This document shows positions 35,601-43,744 of a stretch of 64,000 nt of DNA, in pieces. Numbering within the stretch: the stretch's first letter is position 1; the number at the start of each line of letters is the position of its first letter. The position numbers were made by a program, and so were the translations under genes. Origin of the DNA: Mya arenaria (lineage: Eukaryota; Mollusca; Bivalvia; Myida; Myidae); assembly GCF_026914265.1 (NCBI RefSeq), contig NC_069124.1, positions 28,263,423 through 28,327,422 on the forward strand. Direction: 5' to 3'. A model generated the notes under the pieces. It searched no databases. It saw only the letters and a list, made by a program, of their open reading frames with translations, and was not told where the DNA came from.

Positions 35601-36001
35601 CTAACATACCCGGTGGCTTTCGCTTCTATAACTGTACAATGATTTCTAAACATCGCAGAAGTCTGAAGAGCTTTTAAACTCTCTTTCAACAAAACTGGAA
35701 CCATTCCTCTATTGTCATGTGAAAATTTCTTAGAAAACAATGTCAACAAGAACTCCTTATTAAAGAACTCATCGAACTTGCTACCTTGACCCTTTGCCCA
35801 GGCTCTGAAAATATCGAGGCCATATGTTCGATATAGCTTTGAGTCACCCTCTAGCACCCAATGAGAAGTGAGGTCAAGCACGCCCAGGACAGTGGCCATT
35901 GACTGCTGACCAGCTCCCTGCGAAGCGATTTTCACCAGCAAGTCACGCTTGACCGAATCTGGATGGTCCGATGCCAAGATACCCTTCAGAATCGTCTCCA
36001 T
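11478..36001 (-). CDS. USP38: USP38-type ubiquitin carboxyl-terminal hydrolase, complete 7-exon coding region
   Basis: Joining minus-strand exons 35063-36001, 32044-32145, 24888-25046, 23053-23246, 22588-22681, 16093-17310 and 11478-11639 gives an uninterrupted 955-residue protein; every border is GT-AG and the phases agree. Residues 1 to about 400 are the helical N-terminal region typical of USP35/USP38. The catalytic domain follows, with the Cys box (GNTCYMN, Cys about 451), CxxC zinc knuckles (about 583-586 and 668-671), the His box (CGHYYCYAR, His about 780) and the NDSR box (about 822-825). The tail is acidic, then Gly-rich, ending RFVF, as I recall for human USP38 (about 1040 residues). 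Family members remove ubiquitin from protein substrates in nucleus and cytosol; vertebrate USP38 is linked to TBK1 and chromatin regulators, which is family knowledge only. Vertebrates also have the paralog USP35, and this may be the pre-duplication gene. The start ATG at 36001 matches the family N-terminus. Confidence 0.93.
11964..12180 (+). repeat. Dispersed repeat, copy 1 (partner at 32515-32735)
   Basis: Shares with 32515-32735 the ordered blocks CCCTGCATCAGA or CCCTGCGTCAGA, TTGTATTCTAAGTCA, GATGACCTGAA and GCTCACTCTGCCCATTC. The family is unknown; both copies lie in USP38 introns. Confidence 0.55.
12832..13246 (+). mobile_element. hAT-like MITE, copy 1
   Basis: A 415-bp element runs from TAGTGATATTCCGATGATCG to TTCCCAACACTA and is rich in AATCGATTATAATCGA motifs. 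It is the reverse-orientation relative of 45989-46384. No clean 8-bp target duplication is visible here. Confidence 0.65.
13890..15665 (+). repeat. 181-bp tandem satellite, about eight units
   Basis: Landmarks such as TATATGCAGCACTCCATTGT recur every 181 bases once the MITE at 14228-14581 is discounted. Each unit has TGTGACCTTGACCTTTGAGG and GGTCTTGCACGCGACACGTC. The first unit is the most diverged. Confidence 0.9.
14228..14581 (+). mobile_element. GGCCTAAA-type MITE, copy 1, with CAA target duplication
   Basis: A 354-bp element with ends GGCCTAAAAAAA and TTTTTTTAGGCC is inserted in a 181-bp satellite unit. The neighbouring satellite units supply the uninterrupted target, so the 3-bp duplication CAA is directly visible. 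The interior has long A and T runs. Confidence 0.85.
15833..16092. other. End of USP38 intron 6 with MITE-B remnant
   Basis: The sequence to about 16010 is the right body of MITE-B; the rest is plain intron leading to the exon 6 donor. Confidence 0.5.
16093..17310 (-). CDS. USP38: USP38 coding exon 6, zinc knuckles, His and Asn/Asp boxes (residues 497-902)
   Basis: This 1218-nt exon carries most of the USP catalytic domain. It holds RPPWFMPGFQQDCSEFLKYL, then CLNC, LTGDNKYYCDNC, the ETPEYLILTLLRFSYD strand, SGTSSDCGHYYCYARHS with the general-base histidine, KWYLFNDSRVSYASY, and KDTAYVLIYRK. An internal low-complexity insert (about residues 605-640) replaces the longer insert of vertebrate USP38 and explains much of the shorter length. 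The acceptor is TTTTCAG|CGT and the donor GCAG|GTATTG after KDNKLYLQ, where the family also continues with an EQE segment. Confidence 0.95.
17311..18160. other. USP38 intron 5, unassigned part
   Basis: No coding frame beyond chance. A short block GGTTCATCCCAACC near 17650 recurs in part near 20824. Confidence 0.45.
18161..18482. mobile_element. Mariner-like MITE flanked by TA
   Basis: The inverted ends CGAGGGTTGTCCGGAAAGTT and AACTTTCCAGACAACCCTCG extend about 30 bp into the element, and each is flanked by TA, the Tc1/mariner target. It is 322 bp with no transposase. Confidence 0.8.
18601..18906 (+). mobile_element. GGCCTAAA-type MITE, copy 2, with TAA target duplication
   Basis: A 306-bp member of the same family in USP38 intron 5, flanked on both sides by TAA. 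It shares the internal CCCGACCCTACCTACGGAAT and GTTACCCTAACCAAACAAT segments with copy 1. Confidence 0.82.
19034..19500. mobile_element. MITE-B fragment interrupted by MITE-C
   Basis: A MITE-B left part (CCCCAAGTTTCTCTAAAGTT) runs to TTGGCTTATTTCA, where MITE-C begins at 19091. MITE-B-like sequence (GTCAAATTTCTTACTTAATC) resumes after 19470. Confidence 0.55.
19091..19470 (+). mobile_element. MITE-C copy 3
   Basis: A ~380-bp copy with ends TTAAAGTGACACTATTATT and GTAAGAGTGCATCATTAA, inserted in a MITE-B remnant. Confidence 0.72.
19681..20104. mobile_element. MITE-A remnant interrupted by MITE-B
   Basis: MITE-A blocks (CAATTTTCAAACGTTAATATG and TGATATTTTGTCAGCAATCT) precede 19770, and AAGTTGTCAAAACAATCAAT with TAGAGTGTAGCTT follows 20018. 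MITE-B therefore inserted into MITE-A here. Confidence 0.55.
19770..20018. mobile_element. MITE-B intact copy with TTG target duplication
   Basis: The ends CCCCAATTTCTCGAAACTTC and GAAGTTTCGAGAAATTGTGG form the inverted pair. TTG sits on both sides. 249 bp. Confidence 0.72.
20105..22587. other. USP38 intron 5, remainder
   Basis: Mostly unassigned A+T-rich intron. It holds a short tRNA-like SINE head near 21708-21750 (CCCAGTGGTTAGCGTACTAG), a broken MITE-D at 21750-21882, and AAGTAC repeats near 21375. Confidence 0.45.
22588..22681 (-). CDS. USP38: USP38 coding exon 5 (residues 465-496)
   Basis: A short 94-nt exon completes the codon split with exon 4 and reads FRGALLQHMPTPEQSL then KLQHVFAFLSLSQ. 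It matches the family stretch FRRQV..LMKKLQHLFAFLAHTQ. The borders are CTTTCCAG and CACAG|GTACAA. The neighbouring intron 4 is only 371 nt, the shortest in the gene. Confidence 0.88.
23053..23246 (-). CDS. USP38: USP38 coding exon 4, catalytic cysteine box (residues 401-465)
   Basis: The exon starts DFPKPSPDVIKF, continuing the family motif IKDFPKPSEE, and ends with KTGLFNLGNTCYMNSIIQAL, the USP Cys box carrying the nucleophile. It is 194 nt long, entered in phase 0 and left after two bases of a codon. The acceptor is TTTGTAG|GAT and the donor ATAG|GTAGAA. The longest open frame at this locus is a different, meaningless frame. Confidence 0.9.
23330..23800 (+). repeat. Degenerate ~170-bp duplicated element in USP38 intron 3
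   Basis: Two diverged blocks share CAAGGTCAAGCTGTTCTGAAG / TAGGTCACACTATTCTCAAG type sequence and TGACC-rich runs, and end at ACAGACCGACCGACATTCAG. It resembles the satellite-bearing elements elsewhere but has only two units. Confidence 0.5.
24100..24700 (-). repeat. Ladder of decayed tandem copies of USP38 exon 3
   Basis: At least four more diverged copies of the exon 3 3' half and its donor follow exon 3b, at about 24574-24672, 24396-24500, 24255-24330 and 24105-24180. The first is open over ELLHILLYLHAGFPDFYNPV and ends ATG|GTATGT, but has a 1-nt length change near its start. The next has a frame change and an in-frame stop. The last two keep only short matches. Similarity falls with distance from exon 3. 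Confidence 0.75.
24764..24844 (-). other. USP38: Open, in-phase duplicate of USP38 exon 3 (candidate alternative exon 3b)
   Basis: About 40 bases downstream of exon 3 lies an 81-nt segment with a good acceptor (TTTCTGTACCAG) and the donor AAG|GTACCA. It translates without a stop as LQTHLAELLHILMYLPMGFL then EHYDLIK. It matches the C-terminal half of exon 3 but lacks four codons near its end and the first half of the exon. It is phase 0/0, so inclusion or swap with exon 3 would keep the frame. Whether it is ever spliced in cannot be told from DNA; it may be a young decaying copy. Confidence 0.6.
24888..25046 (-). CDS. USP38: USP38 coding exon 3 (residues 348-400)
   Basis: A 53-codon, phase 0/0 exon reads ILPMVPKIVSVWQNDSSDQS through LAELLHILMYLHAGFPELYD to ELIK. 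This matches the family segment ending GFPDLYEPILEAIK. The acceptor is TTTCCAG|ATT and the donor AAG|GTACCA. It is the best-conserved member of a ladder of tandem copies that continues downstream to about 24100, so it is taken as the parental exon. Confidence 0.9.
25520..27870. repeat. ~400-bp diverged tandem array in USP38 intron 2
   Basis: Five to six diverged copies of a roughly 400-bp unit follow each other, recognised by recurring landmarks: GGAATTTAGCATACAAAAT, GCATTCAACATGGGCATGG, TTTCACCTTGACTGAC, CAAATGAATGTAAACTATGAA, and AATTTGAAGGAAACAATTAC. One unit is interrupted by a GGCCTAAA MITE at 26892-27225. No coding frame of note. Confidence 0.75.
26892..27225 (-). mobile_element. GGCCTAAA-type MITE, copy 3, with TTG target duplication
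   Basis: A 334-bp element has inverted GGCCTAAAAAAA ends flanked by TTG on both sides. It lies in the opposite orientation to the copies at 14228, 18601 and 37012 and interrupts a ~400-bp tandem unit. It contains ACCCTAACC-like and CGACCCTACC-like segments; no coding capacity. Confidence 0.8.
27871..28850. other. USP38 intron 2, unassigned part
   Basis: A+T-rich, with no gene. A short direct duplication containing TTAATTGCTTATATTTG lies near 28665-28730. Confidence 0.45.
29053..32055. repeat. 35-bp minisatellite derived from the USP38 exon 2/intron 2 boundary
   Basis: About 85 tandem units of about 35 bp fill the intron right up to exon 2. Read on the minus strand, a typical unit contains CCTTTCCACAAG|GTATGTTAA, which is the last 12 coding bases of exon 2 plus its donor. 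Variant types occur in blocks: TTGTGCAAAGG at 29053-29400, CCATATGG in the middle, and interleaved TTGTGGGAATGG and TATCTTATGG types in higher-order order toward exon 2. One isolated unit lies at about 28848-28897, separated by unrelated sequence. Confidence 0.93.
32044..32145 (-). CDS. USP38: USP38 coding exon 2 (residues 314-347)
   Basis: A 34-codon, phase 0/0 exon encodes IFQKLQFAPVSEPG followed by the highly conserved MLLSFQHSPDPFHK. It is bounded by TTTCAG at 32146-32151 and the donor AAG|GTATGT at 32038-32043. The donor and last 12 coding bases are repeated downstream as the unit of a 3-kb minisatellite, and a decayed copy of the exon's 5' half lies just upstream at about 32194-32265. 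Confidence 0.92.
32194..32265 (-). pseudogene. Decayed duplicate of the 5' half of USP38 exon 2
   Basis: Immediately upstream of exon 2 on the transcribed strand, sequence matching the exon 2 acceptor and first codons (IFQKLQ) recurs with a small internal deletion, followed within a few codons by a stop. The match continues into the flanking intron, so this is a tandem genomic duplication of about 100 bp. Confidence 0.6.
32266..35062. other. USP38 intron 1
   Basis: Non-coding. Holds the second copy of the dispersed repeat at 32515-32735. An acceptor-side duplicate of exon 2 lies at its 3' end (32194-32265). Confidence 0.5.
35063..36001 (-). CDS. USP38: USP38 coding exon 1 (residues 1-313)
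   Basis: This exon encodes the start of the N-terminal helical region. The first residues METILKGILASDHP align with the USP38 family start. Later motifs such as DTWVIEFLKALASVQKYSVL match the family almost residue for residue. A splice acceptor (TTGCAG) lies at 36026-36031, so the exon probably begins at 36025 with 24 nt of 5' UTR and a separate leader exon must lie further upstream. An in-frame ATG further upstream falls beyond that acceptor and is probably intronic. The donor after VDQ is CAG|GTATAT, phase 0. Confidence 0.92.
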
Positions 36002-36025
36002 TTTATCTGGCTTCCCCTTCCGCAC

Positions 36026-37011
36026 CTGCAACAGATCGAGGAGTATATCTTGAAATACAGTATATTTTAAAAGCAATAATTATTGAGGCTCGAAAAATAA
36101 AATGATTTACATTCCCTCTCTCCCTTTTTCTAAAACAGCTCCCAGAGTTTTTTTCCACTTTCAAGGGAATGGTCGCGGAGACATTTGATAGGAGAAAATG
36201 GTGATGTTTTGGAAAAATACTATAAAATGATTCATATAATGTTCAACTTGCTTTCAACAAACCTATTGACATAATTATGAATGGCACATTCCCTACATGT
36301 TAAGGGGTCAATGCTCCTCCTCCAAAAACATATCCTTTTTTTCCTTTACAGAGTATTTTTTTACCTGTGTAGGGGAAAAATTTATATTCTTTTTCAGGAG
36401 GGAAATGGAGCCGAAAAAACCCACCCCTTGCTCCAACCCATTGTTTCTAATAAGAAGGATAATATGATGATGAAGTATTGCCAAAAATCGATCATTTGAG
36501 GCTTAGAGGTTGCCGATAATTGATTGTGTTATCCTGAAATTGAGTATATATAGTTATATGGCTTAACTTTCAATGTCGATGTCTGTAATTGGGGCAATAC
36601 CTTTCTTGTTGTCTTTGAAAATCCAAGATAGCAAATTTGATGTCAAAATATAAAACTAAACACTATATCAATAGTACAATTTATTTCAAATTTAGCTAAA
36701 AAAAACCAAGATCTTTTTGAACATGCAATTATCTTCAAACAAACAATTAAAAACACAACATCGCACAAGTAATTGTCCCTTAAACTTGTTAACATTTAAA
36801 TGCGGCTCGTTATTTTTTAACTTCAATAACACAATTGAAAATTGCTTCAAACGGCATTATCTATTATTTTCATACAATTGATAAAAAATGATTTTTTAAG
36901 AACTATTATTCCCTATTGTAAGACGTACATTTCTAATTTGTATAATTTCTGTTTCTGAATGTAATCATAAGTGACAATCTGAAATCACCATACACAGTAA
37001 TGTTGATTTAA
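36026..37011. other. Upstream of USP38 coding exon 1: probable leader intron
   Basis: The splice acceptor at 36026 implies intron here. No promoter or second exon recognised. Only chance frames. Confidence 0.4.
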
Positions 37012-37254
37012 GGCCTAAAAAAACATACATTTGGTTTGAGTTACCCAACCCTGCCTTTTTTTAGGTGTGTTTTAACATGTAGTTTTAAAAACCATTAATA
37101 CAGAAGATTACTAATAATTTAACACACCATTCTCCAATTATGAAAATAGCATGAATTCTTATAAAATTAAATCCTATTAAAAAAAAATACTGATAACGTA
37201 CAGTTTTTAAAAAGAATGTTAATTACCCTTAAACCAAACCATTTTTTTTCGGCC
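37012..37254 (+). mobile_element. GGCCTAAA-type MITE, copy 4, degraded
   Basis: A shorter, more diverged 243-bp copy with ends GGCCTAAAAAAA and TTTTTTTTCGGCC. The left flank is TAA and the right AAT, so the target duplication is no longer exact. Probably the oldest copy in the window. Confidence 0.65.
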
Positions 37255-37942
37255 AATAACAAATAATCTGTTTTTACCCAACATTGAAATTACTACTCAA
37301 TTCTCAGATATATATACCTACAGACTAAATACTTACATATGAAAAGGACATTTCTGCTTGAGAAGTGCAGACTAAATACTTACATAACTAAAGGACAATT
37401 TCCCCCTTGAAAAGTGCATATAGAATTTAATTTCATTTTCAGTAAAATACGGAAGTGTCATTCTAATGCAATAACTACATAATTATACAAGATAATGTTT
37501 TGCAATGTTAAAATTCCCAATATAATCCCAAATTGCTCATATTAATGCTCATAAATATTGAAAAACCGCAATGAATGCCTGCATGACAGATACTGCATTA
37601 ATATATGCTAAATACAAACAAATGGGAAATGACACTTAAATATTTTCTTCTGAATATAACATTTCATGTTTTTACCCCAGAACAATAATCATATTAAATT
37701 TAACAGCCTGGAATAAAGCTGACGTCACATTAGACAGTATAATCTTTCAAATCTAATATGCAAAAACAAATGCCGTAAAACCAGGGGTTGCTAAATGGTG
37801 ACTTAAGTATCTGTCTGCTTTTATTTATGATTTGTTACAACATAAAATCTAAAGACAGAAAGTTCATGTCCTTGCAAGTACAGACTCACTACTAGTACTC
37901 CTGCTTTGGTGTCATTATGACCTGTACAAAGTTTAGTGACAC
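37255..37942. other. Non-coding stretch with a ~50-bp direct duplication
   Basis: GACTAAATACTTACATA with GGACA and AGTGCA landmarks is repeated at about 37321-37410. Nothing else recognised. Confidence 0.4.
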
Positions 37943-38441
37943 TTAAAGGGACTATACACCAGATTTGCACCAAAAAAACGTTTTTTCTGTAAGGAATCTC
38001 GCAGGACAATTATTTAATCAAATGTTTTACTCTTTGATATCATAACTGTAAAAAAAATAAAAAAAGGGAAAAAAAATTGAGTTGGAGAATGGGTTCGAAC
38101 CAGTGCATGTCGCCAAAATTACTGTCCAGTGTTGTATCCATTGTGATACGAAGGATTTCTATTATCACTTGGAATATTTAAGCGATATACCTAACTTGGT
38201 AACATAACATGTTATAACATTGACTGGCCAATCGTATAAGAATGAATTCTACTAGGTATACATACCTTTTTTAATGGAAAAATACAAAAAAAATGCGAAA
38301 CATAAATTAATTGTAAACTATGTGGTACTTCAGTTAGTAAGTTTCAATGCATTCAGTACACATCGTTACCAAGATTATGTCAGTTTTCAACCATTTACTT
38401 TATTTTTGCTATTTCATCATACGGTGTATTAGCCCCTTTAA
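37943..38441. mobile_element. MITE-F copy 2 containing a tRNA-like segment
   Basis: The ends TTAAAGGGACTATACACCAG and GGTGTATTAGCCCCTTTAA are imperfect inverses. The interior at about 38087-38157 carries a tRNA-like minus-strand segment that the other copies lack. Confidence 0.65.
38087..38157 (-). mobile_element. tRNA-like (SINE head) segment
   Basis: On the minus strand, TATCACAATGGATACAACAC resembles a Pol III A box, and GGTTCGAACCC is a perfect B box about 40 bases later. A mature tRNA fold is not convincing, so a tRNA-derived SINE remnant is more likely than a functional tRNA. Confidence 0.4.
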
Positions 38442-38957
38442 CCTTAAACTTCTATTTTTTCTTCAGAATTATCAAAGGGGTCATTCCTACTTAAATGATC
38501 TAGCATAAAACATCTATTTTGAACTTATTTTTAAATGCAGTTTAAAAATGTCAGAAATCTCAAAAGGCCTAAATTAATTAATTGGCTCAAGTTAAAAAAA
38601 CTCGGATTTTGGCAGGATTGATGGGTAAGAAAACACATGCCAAAAAAAAGCTTATCAAACAGATTCAATGTAAACCTGCAGCCTGCATGCAGATAACAAT
38701 CCAATCTTACAATGACAACAAGAATTATCACCTGAATATGAACCTAGTTGAAGAAATTTGTTTAAGTTTCCAGAAGTATCCAAAAAAAATCTCAACCCCT
38801 GATGAATGTGTTGAGATTTTCACCATTACTGTTTTCTGAGGTATTGATTTCAAATTTCATACACATTTTGACTGTGCTTTATTCTTTATAAAATGACGAC
38901 AATGACGATGACAGCAATGATTATGATGATCAAACTGCATGCCTTATTTCACAGATG
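38442..38957. other. Non-coding stretch
   Basis: An 85-codon plus-strand frame at 38582-38839 has no recognisable motif and Lys/Ile-rich chance composition. Nothing else seen. Confidence 0.4.
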
Positions 38958-39291
38958 TTAAAGCTGCACTCTCACAGATTCACCATTTTTACAACTTTTT
39001 TTATTTTTTGTCTTGGAATGAGCAAATTTTTGCGTAAATATCTACAAACCAATGATATAAGATTGCTGACAAAATACCAGATCATAGATTATTAAATTAA
39101 TGTACTAACGGTTTAAGAAAAATGCATAAGTTACATCAATTTTTTAACTTGAATATAAAAATCTGCGATCTAATTTTTTGTCAGCAGTCTTATTCAACTG
39201 GATTCAATGGATTTTCGAAAAACATTGGCTTGTTCCAAGACAAAAAATAAATAAGTTGTCAAACGTTCAATTTGTGAGAGTGCAGCTTTAA
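38958..39291. mobile_element. MITE-A intact copy
   Basis: 334 bp with ends TTAAAGCTGCACTCTCACAG and GTGAGAGTGCAGCTTTAA. The interior has GTCTTGGAATGAGCAAATT and CTTGTTCCAAGACAAAAAAT, itself an inverted pair. Used here as the reference for the interrupted copies. Confidence 0.82.
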
Positions 39292-40410
39292 AGTTATATG
39301 TATAGTATGTCCTTATTTTTATACAGTAGACCTTAGGAACATTATATTAACTTTATCAATGCCATTTCACCAACATTGGGCATTCAAGGAGCATACAACA
39401 TTCCTGCAGTGATACTTCTTTACAATTTAAGCAGGTAGTGGAGTGGGGGTAGTTGTCACATCCAGTGATAGCTCAAGTTGCAAAAAGTGGTTTAGTTAAT
39501 CGTAATGTTTACAACAGCAACAAGAGAATGTTAATGTCAAGGTACCTTAGTTTATCAATCAAAATTGAACAGACAGTATTGAATATTCTCTAATATTTGA
39601 CTTGATCGGCAGTCTGTTTATTGATTTTCATACCTTCGCATGTGAACAATTTTGACAGTGAAGATATCAAAATAAGCAAAAACAAACATCTTCTAAAGGT
39701 TAACAATCAAAAGATTTGCAAAGTCAATATCGTTATCTATTTTGGATTTTAACGAAATGCTTTAGCTAAAACAAACGTGTTCCATTGAATACAAGAAAAT
39801 GACCCAAATATTTCATCATACCCCCGCCAGAGTACAATTTAAGATAACTGTCAGTTATCTGGTTTGTTTATCATTATATTAAAGCAAAAAGTATGTATTC
39901 TGCATTGAATGCACTTCACATACCAACTCAACTAGTCCTGTAAATAATACTAACGCTTATCATGGAATGTTCGCCTTGCACCACATTCAACCCATGCACC
40001 CCTGATATACTTGATCGTGAAACTTAAAAAGTATGATGTCATTGCCCAATATAATAATTGACTTGGTCACGTAAACCAATTACCAAAATAGAACTTGCAC
40101 AAAATAATTGGTTCGATCTGATTGGATAGTTTGAAGCAAAAAGGCCGAAAATTGCACCAGTTCGCAAACAATTATGAAAATTAGGAGTTGATCATCGGGG
40201 ATCAAGGGATGTGTTTCACTGACTGGTGTTATATTTATGACTAATACAACAGCATCATTGTTATTATAGTTATCAGCCAATCAAGTGCCTGCCAATCCCA
40301 AGAAGGCAAATTCAAATTTTGTAGCAGACATCAAAAATATTTCTAACATTTCTAGGCTAAAATGTAAGTTAATATTGTCATAGATTAAATGACCTACATA
40401 CTTTTTTCAA
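39292..40410. other. Non-coding stretch
   Basis: No gene or repeat recognised. Confidence 0.4.
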
Positions 40411-40640
40411 ATTTATTAACACTGACCTTGACCTTCCTAAATGCAACACCATGGAAGTCCTACATAAACACTTCCTACGTACCAAGTTTGGTCACAATAT
40501 GTTAACCCTAACTAAAGTTATTCAGTTACCAACCGTTTTTCTATTTTTATTTACAATGACCTTGACCCTAAATTTTTGGCCAAAATGCAATCCCATGGAA
40601 AGTCTCCATAAATTGTTCCTTAATTGCCTCTATTTCTCTT
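40411..40640 (+). repeat. Solitary 1.5 units of the 140-bp satellite family
   Basis: Shares ACCAAGTTTGGTCACAATAT, CTAACTAAAGTTATTCAGTT and AACCGTTTTTCTATTTTTA with the array at 1-1250, here as about one and a half diverged units away from any array. Confidence 0.75.
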
Positions 40641-41540
40641 TTTAAAAGCTTAGTTCAAATGATGCAAATAAAGGTCAAGCCACGCCTGGTCAATGATTTA
40701 AGATGGTATACAAGCATGTGCTATAAATAATTAAATCAAATCCCGTTCTTGGTCCACTAATGCCATGGTCGAAAGACAACAAGCACCATGTGAATTGGTT
40801 GCAGGCAAACAGAATAGAATAATCCAAGGAAGAAGACATCCAACATCAAATGCGTATTAATTAATACACATGCAACTATAATAAATTTATGATCAAACGA
40901 AAGGGCCTTTTAGCAAATACCAACGCTAGGTGTCTGCATGTTCTTGTTTTTCCAGTCAAACAATCGAAGCCTGGGTTATGCACCTCCTCCTATACATGCG
41001 CATATTTTCCCTGGCAACATGTGTACCAAGTTTGGTTTTATAACTTGAATGGTTTTGAATGTTTCTTTAGTAAATTGAAGGGCATTGAAACAGAACAAGG
41101 ACTTATGAAAGAAGGTCAAAATACTTCTGTACTTAATTCTATACCGTTTAACAACTGAGTTACAGAACCAATTAGATCTCTTATTTTTCATTTTATTTTT
41201 TTTTGTCTTACCTTTTTAAGGAACATTGCAGCAATTATCCTGATAATCATTTTCATTGCAGATTTTTTTAAGAGCTATTTAAATGAGGACGTTGCTACCA
41301 AAATCACGCAGCTGCGATTATATAAATTAATAGCTTAGAATGAAGAAATAATAAAGAATGTCATGAAAGACAACATCCTTAAATTACTTTTTTTCCTGGA
41401 AAAACAGACCATCCTACTTGTATCAAAATACATGTAGTATATCATTTTATATATTGTATCCATACCGTAATTATCATTATTTGGGCTATCATATTTTTTT
41501 TTTATATATATACAATCCAAATTAAACGGAAAAAAAATAA
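40641..41540. other. Non-coding stretch
   Basis: An 89-codon plus-strand frame at 40889-41158 shows no recognisable domain. A short ACCAAGTTTGG match at 41027 hints at an older satellite-family remnant. Confidence 0.4.
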
Positions 41541-41844
41541 TTGCACAAAAAAAGACAATTGTCTGAATCCCAGTTAAAGTTTATAAATAGGGTTGGTATA
41601 TTTGTTTAAATTATATGTACTCGATCATAAACAGATATGATTCAAACTGGAAAACCATTATGTGGTATTTTTTAACAAGGAAACACAGATGAGACAGCAG
41701 CATGGTTGTTGCCTTTATTATTATTATCATACAAAATTATGTATAATCAGCCTCGTATTAGCTCCCAATGACAATATATAGGCTTGTTTTGAGGAAATAC
41801 TGTGTTTGTCAATTTTTGGATCATCTGGTGTCTTGTCCCTTTAA
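41541..41844. mobile_element. MITE-F copy 3, partial
   Basis: Matches the right part of the 10354 copy, ending ATCATCTGGTGTCTTGTCCC then TTTAA. The left terminus is lost. Confidence 0.5.
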
Positions 41845-42337
41845 AGGAAATCAGAAAAATTGCAAAAACAAGAGTGTATTAGTCTTATTCAGTATTATCC
41901 AGCTGTGATTATGCGTGCATTAAGACTTAAAAATGTCCATTATTATAATAACTAATGGCAACGGCATTAAAAAAATATCATTTGCAACATTTATACCTTG
42001 TAATGATTGCCCATTAAAAAACATGGGGTGAATTTAAATGACATTATTTACATTCCTTAGTGAATAGTCTCTAATTATACTATAATTAAAAATTACAGTT
42101 TTTCATTTATTAATTCATATAATGTTCAACTTCGCTGCATTCACTCAATTCACATGTTGATGTTCATCTGAAATTACACTAATTTACAAGAGGTATTCAT
42201 GTCATAAATAATTACCTTTCATTATCATGGGTGGATTGTTTAAACATTCAGGTTATCATTTAATATGACAAACATAGGATTTCCAAACAGTGGATTTCGA
42301 AATATGCATTGACCATTTGGTAATTGGAGCTATCTTA

Positions 42338-42662
42338 TGCACCAGTCAATTGTAACCACGGCTCCCCCAGGTCCGGGGAATAGCCGTGACTTTGACTTTC
42401 GGCCCAGCCAAGCCCGGGTAAAATCCCTGCCCTGCTGGGACAAACTGCTGGTAAAATCCCCGCCAAATGCACCTGCACCCCAGAGACCCTAGGCAAGGAC
42501 CATTCCCCGCTATTTTATTGCGCATAGACAAAACCACCGTATTCACCCGGCGCTGCGAGGCCACCTGAATGGTAATAACATGGCCCATTTCCACCGCTAT
42601 CCCTGGTATACCCCCGGACCTGGGGGTGGTGGGGGGGGGGGCGGTTACAATTGACTGGTGCA
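42338..42662. mobile_element. GC-rich MITE with TGCACCAGTCAATTG ends, copy 1
   Basis: The perfect inverted ends TGCACCAGTCAATTGTAACC and GGTTACAATTGACTGGTGCA bound 325 bp of GC-rich sequence in A+T-rich DNA. The interior has a G run next to CCTGGGGGTGGTGGG. The 118-codon minus-strand frame across it is non-coding. Confidence 0.85.
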
Positions 42663-42949
42663 TTAGCAACTGCACCGTACAACAAAAATGACAAAATATC
42701 ATATGATCAGGAATTTTAATTGCATATTTAAAATTTAATCAGCGTCAAAAATCAAATTGAAAATTGAACTTGCTTAATGAAATATGCTGTCCCTAAACTA
42801 ACCAATTAAGCTCTGAGTTTTAAAATAAGCAGTATTACTTTATCATGCGGAAAAAATTATTTGTAAACTAGCAATCGTACAATAAGAGTGCTCATATTTG
42901 ATATTGACAAATAAATATTCCCAAAATTCACCAATAATACACTGCAGTC

Positions 42950-42985
42950 GAATCATCATCATCATCTTCATCATTATCCCCATCG

Positions 42986-43022
<37 letters not shown>
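42950..43022. repeat. (CAT/ATC)n microsatellite
   Basis: A near-perfect trinucleotide run; it produces a false poly-Met frame on the minus strand. Confidence 0.9.
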
Positions 43023-43678
43023 GATCAAAAATCACACCCACTGATTTTTGCATATAGGTGAACAAAATACCCTCCCTGTCATATAAATATTCACTTTTAT
43101 TTGCCATTTTCGACGGTTATTTACCATACCTATATTACCATACCTTTAATTTAAAAGGTATAATATATCATTTTATTACATTTTACAACAATTTTACTCT
43201 GTAAAAAGAGAGTTTAAAAGCAAAATATTACACTCTAATATTATACCACACATTTGTTCTGGTGGTAGGACTATTACCTTTCAGACCTTTAATAGCAAAA
43301 ATGCTAACAAAATTTATCTGAAATGGGTCTAATTAAGATGCAAGTGCACTTTTCAATTAACCAGATAAACATTAACCTGTCACACTGCCATAATTCGGAG
43401 ATATAATCTAGTTTTAAATTAATGCATTCCTGGGGTGTCTTGTCCGTTTTCAGAGCATGTAGGTCACCAGGTTATTTTCACACCCTTTTAAAGTAAACAC
43501 CCTCAGGCTTAACTGCTTACATTGTATATGAACCAAAATCAGACAACTCAAATGGTTTGTCTATTTAAAGATATTCAACCTTGATAGTGTTTTCTTCTTC
43601 ACATTGTATTATTTAACTCCTATATCAGAATTGTAACAAGTAGGCAGAGCTTATGAGTGTACTATTAAAGTTGTATGC

Positions 43679-43679
<1 letters not shown>

Positions 43680-43742
<63 letters not shown>
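43680..43742. repeat. (AT)n microsatellite, about 60 bp
   Basis: An uninterrupted AT dinucleotide run of about 30 repeats. Confidence 0.95.

Positions 43743-43744
<2 letters not shown>

Noticed and set aside
42346-42702. 118-codon GC-rich frame
   Set aside because: Lies within a MITE bounded by inverted ends; no domain and no matching frame in the second copy.
42843-43028. Frame with a run of methionines
   Set aside because: Translation of a CAT microsatellite.
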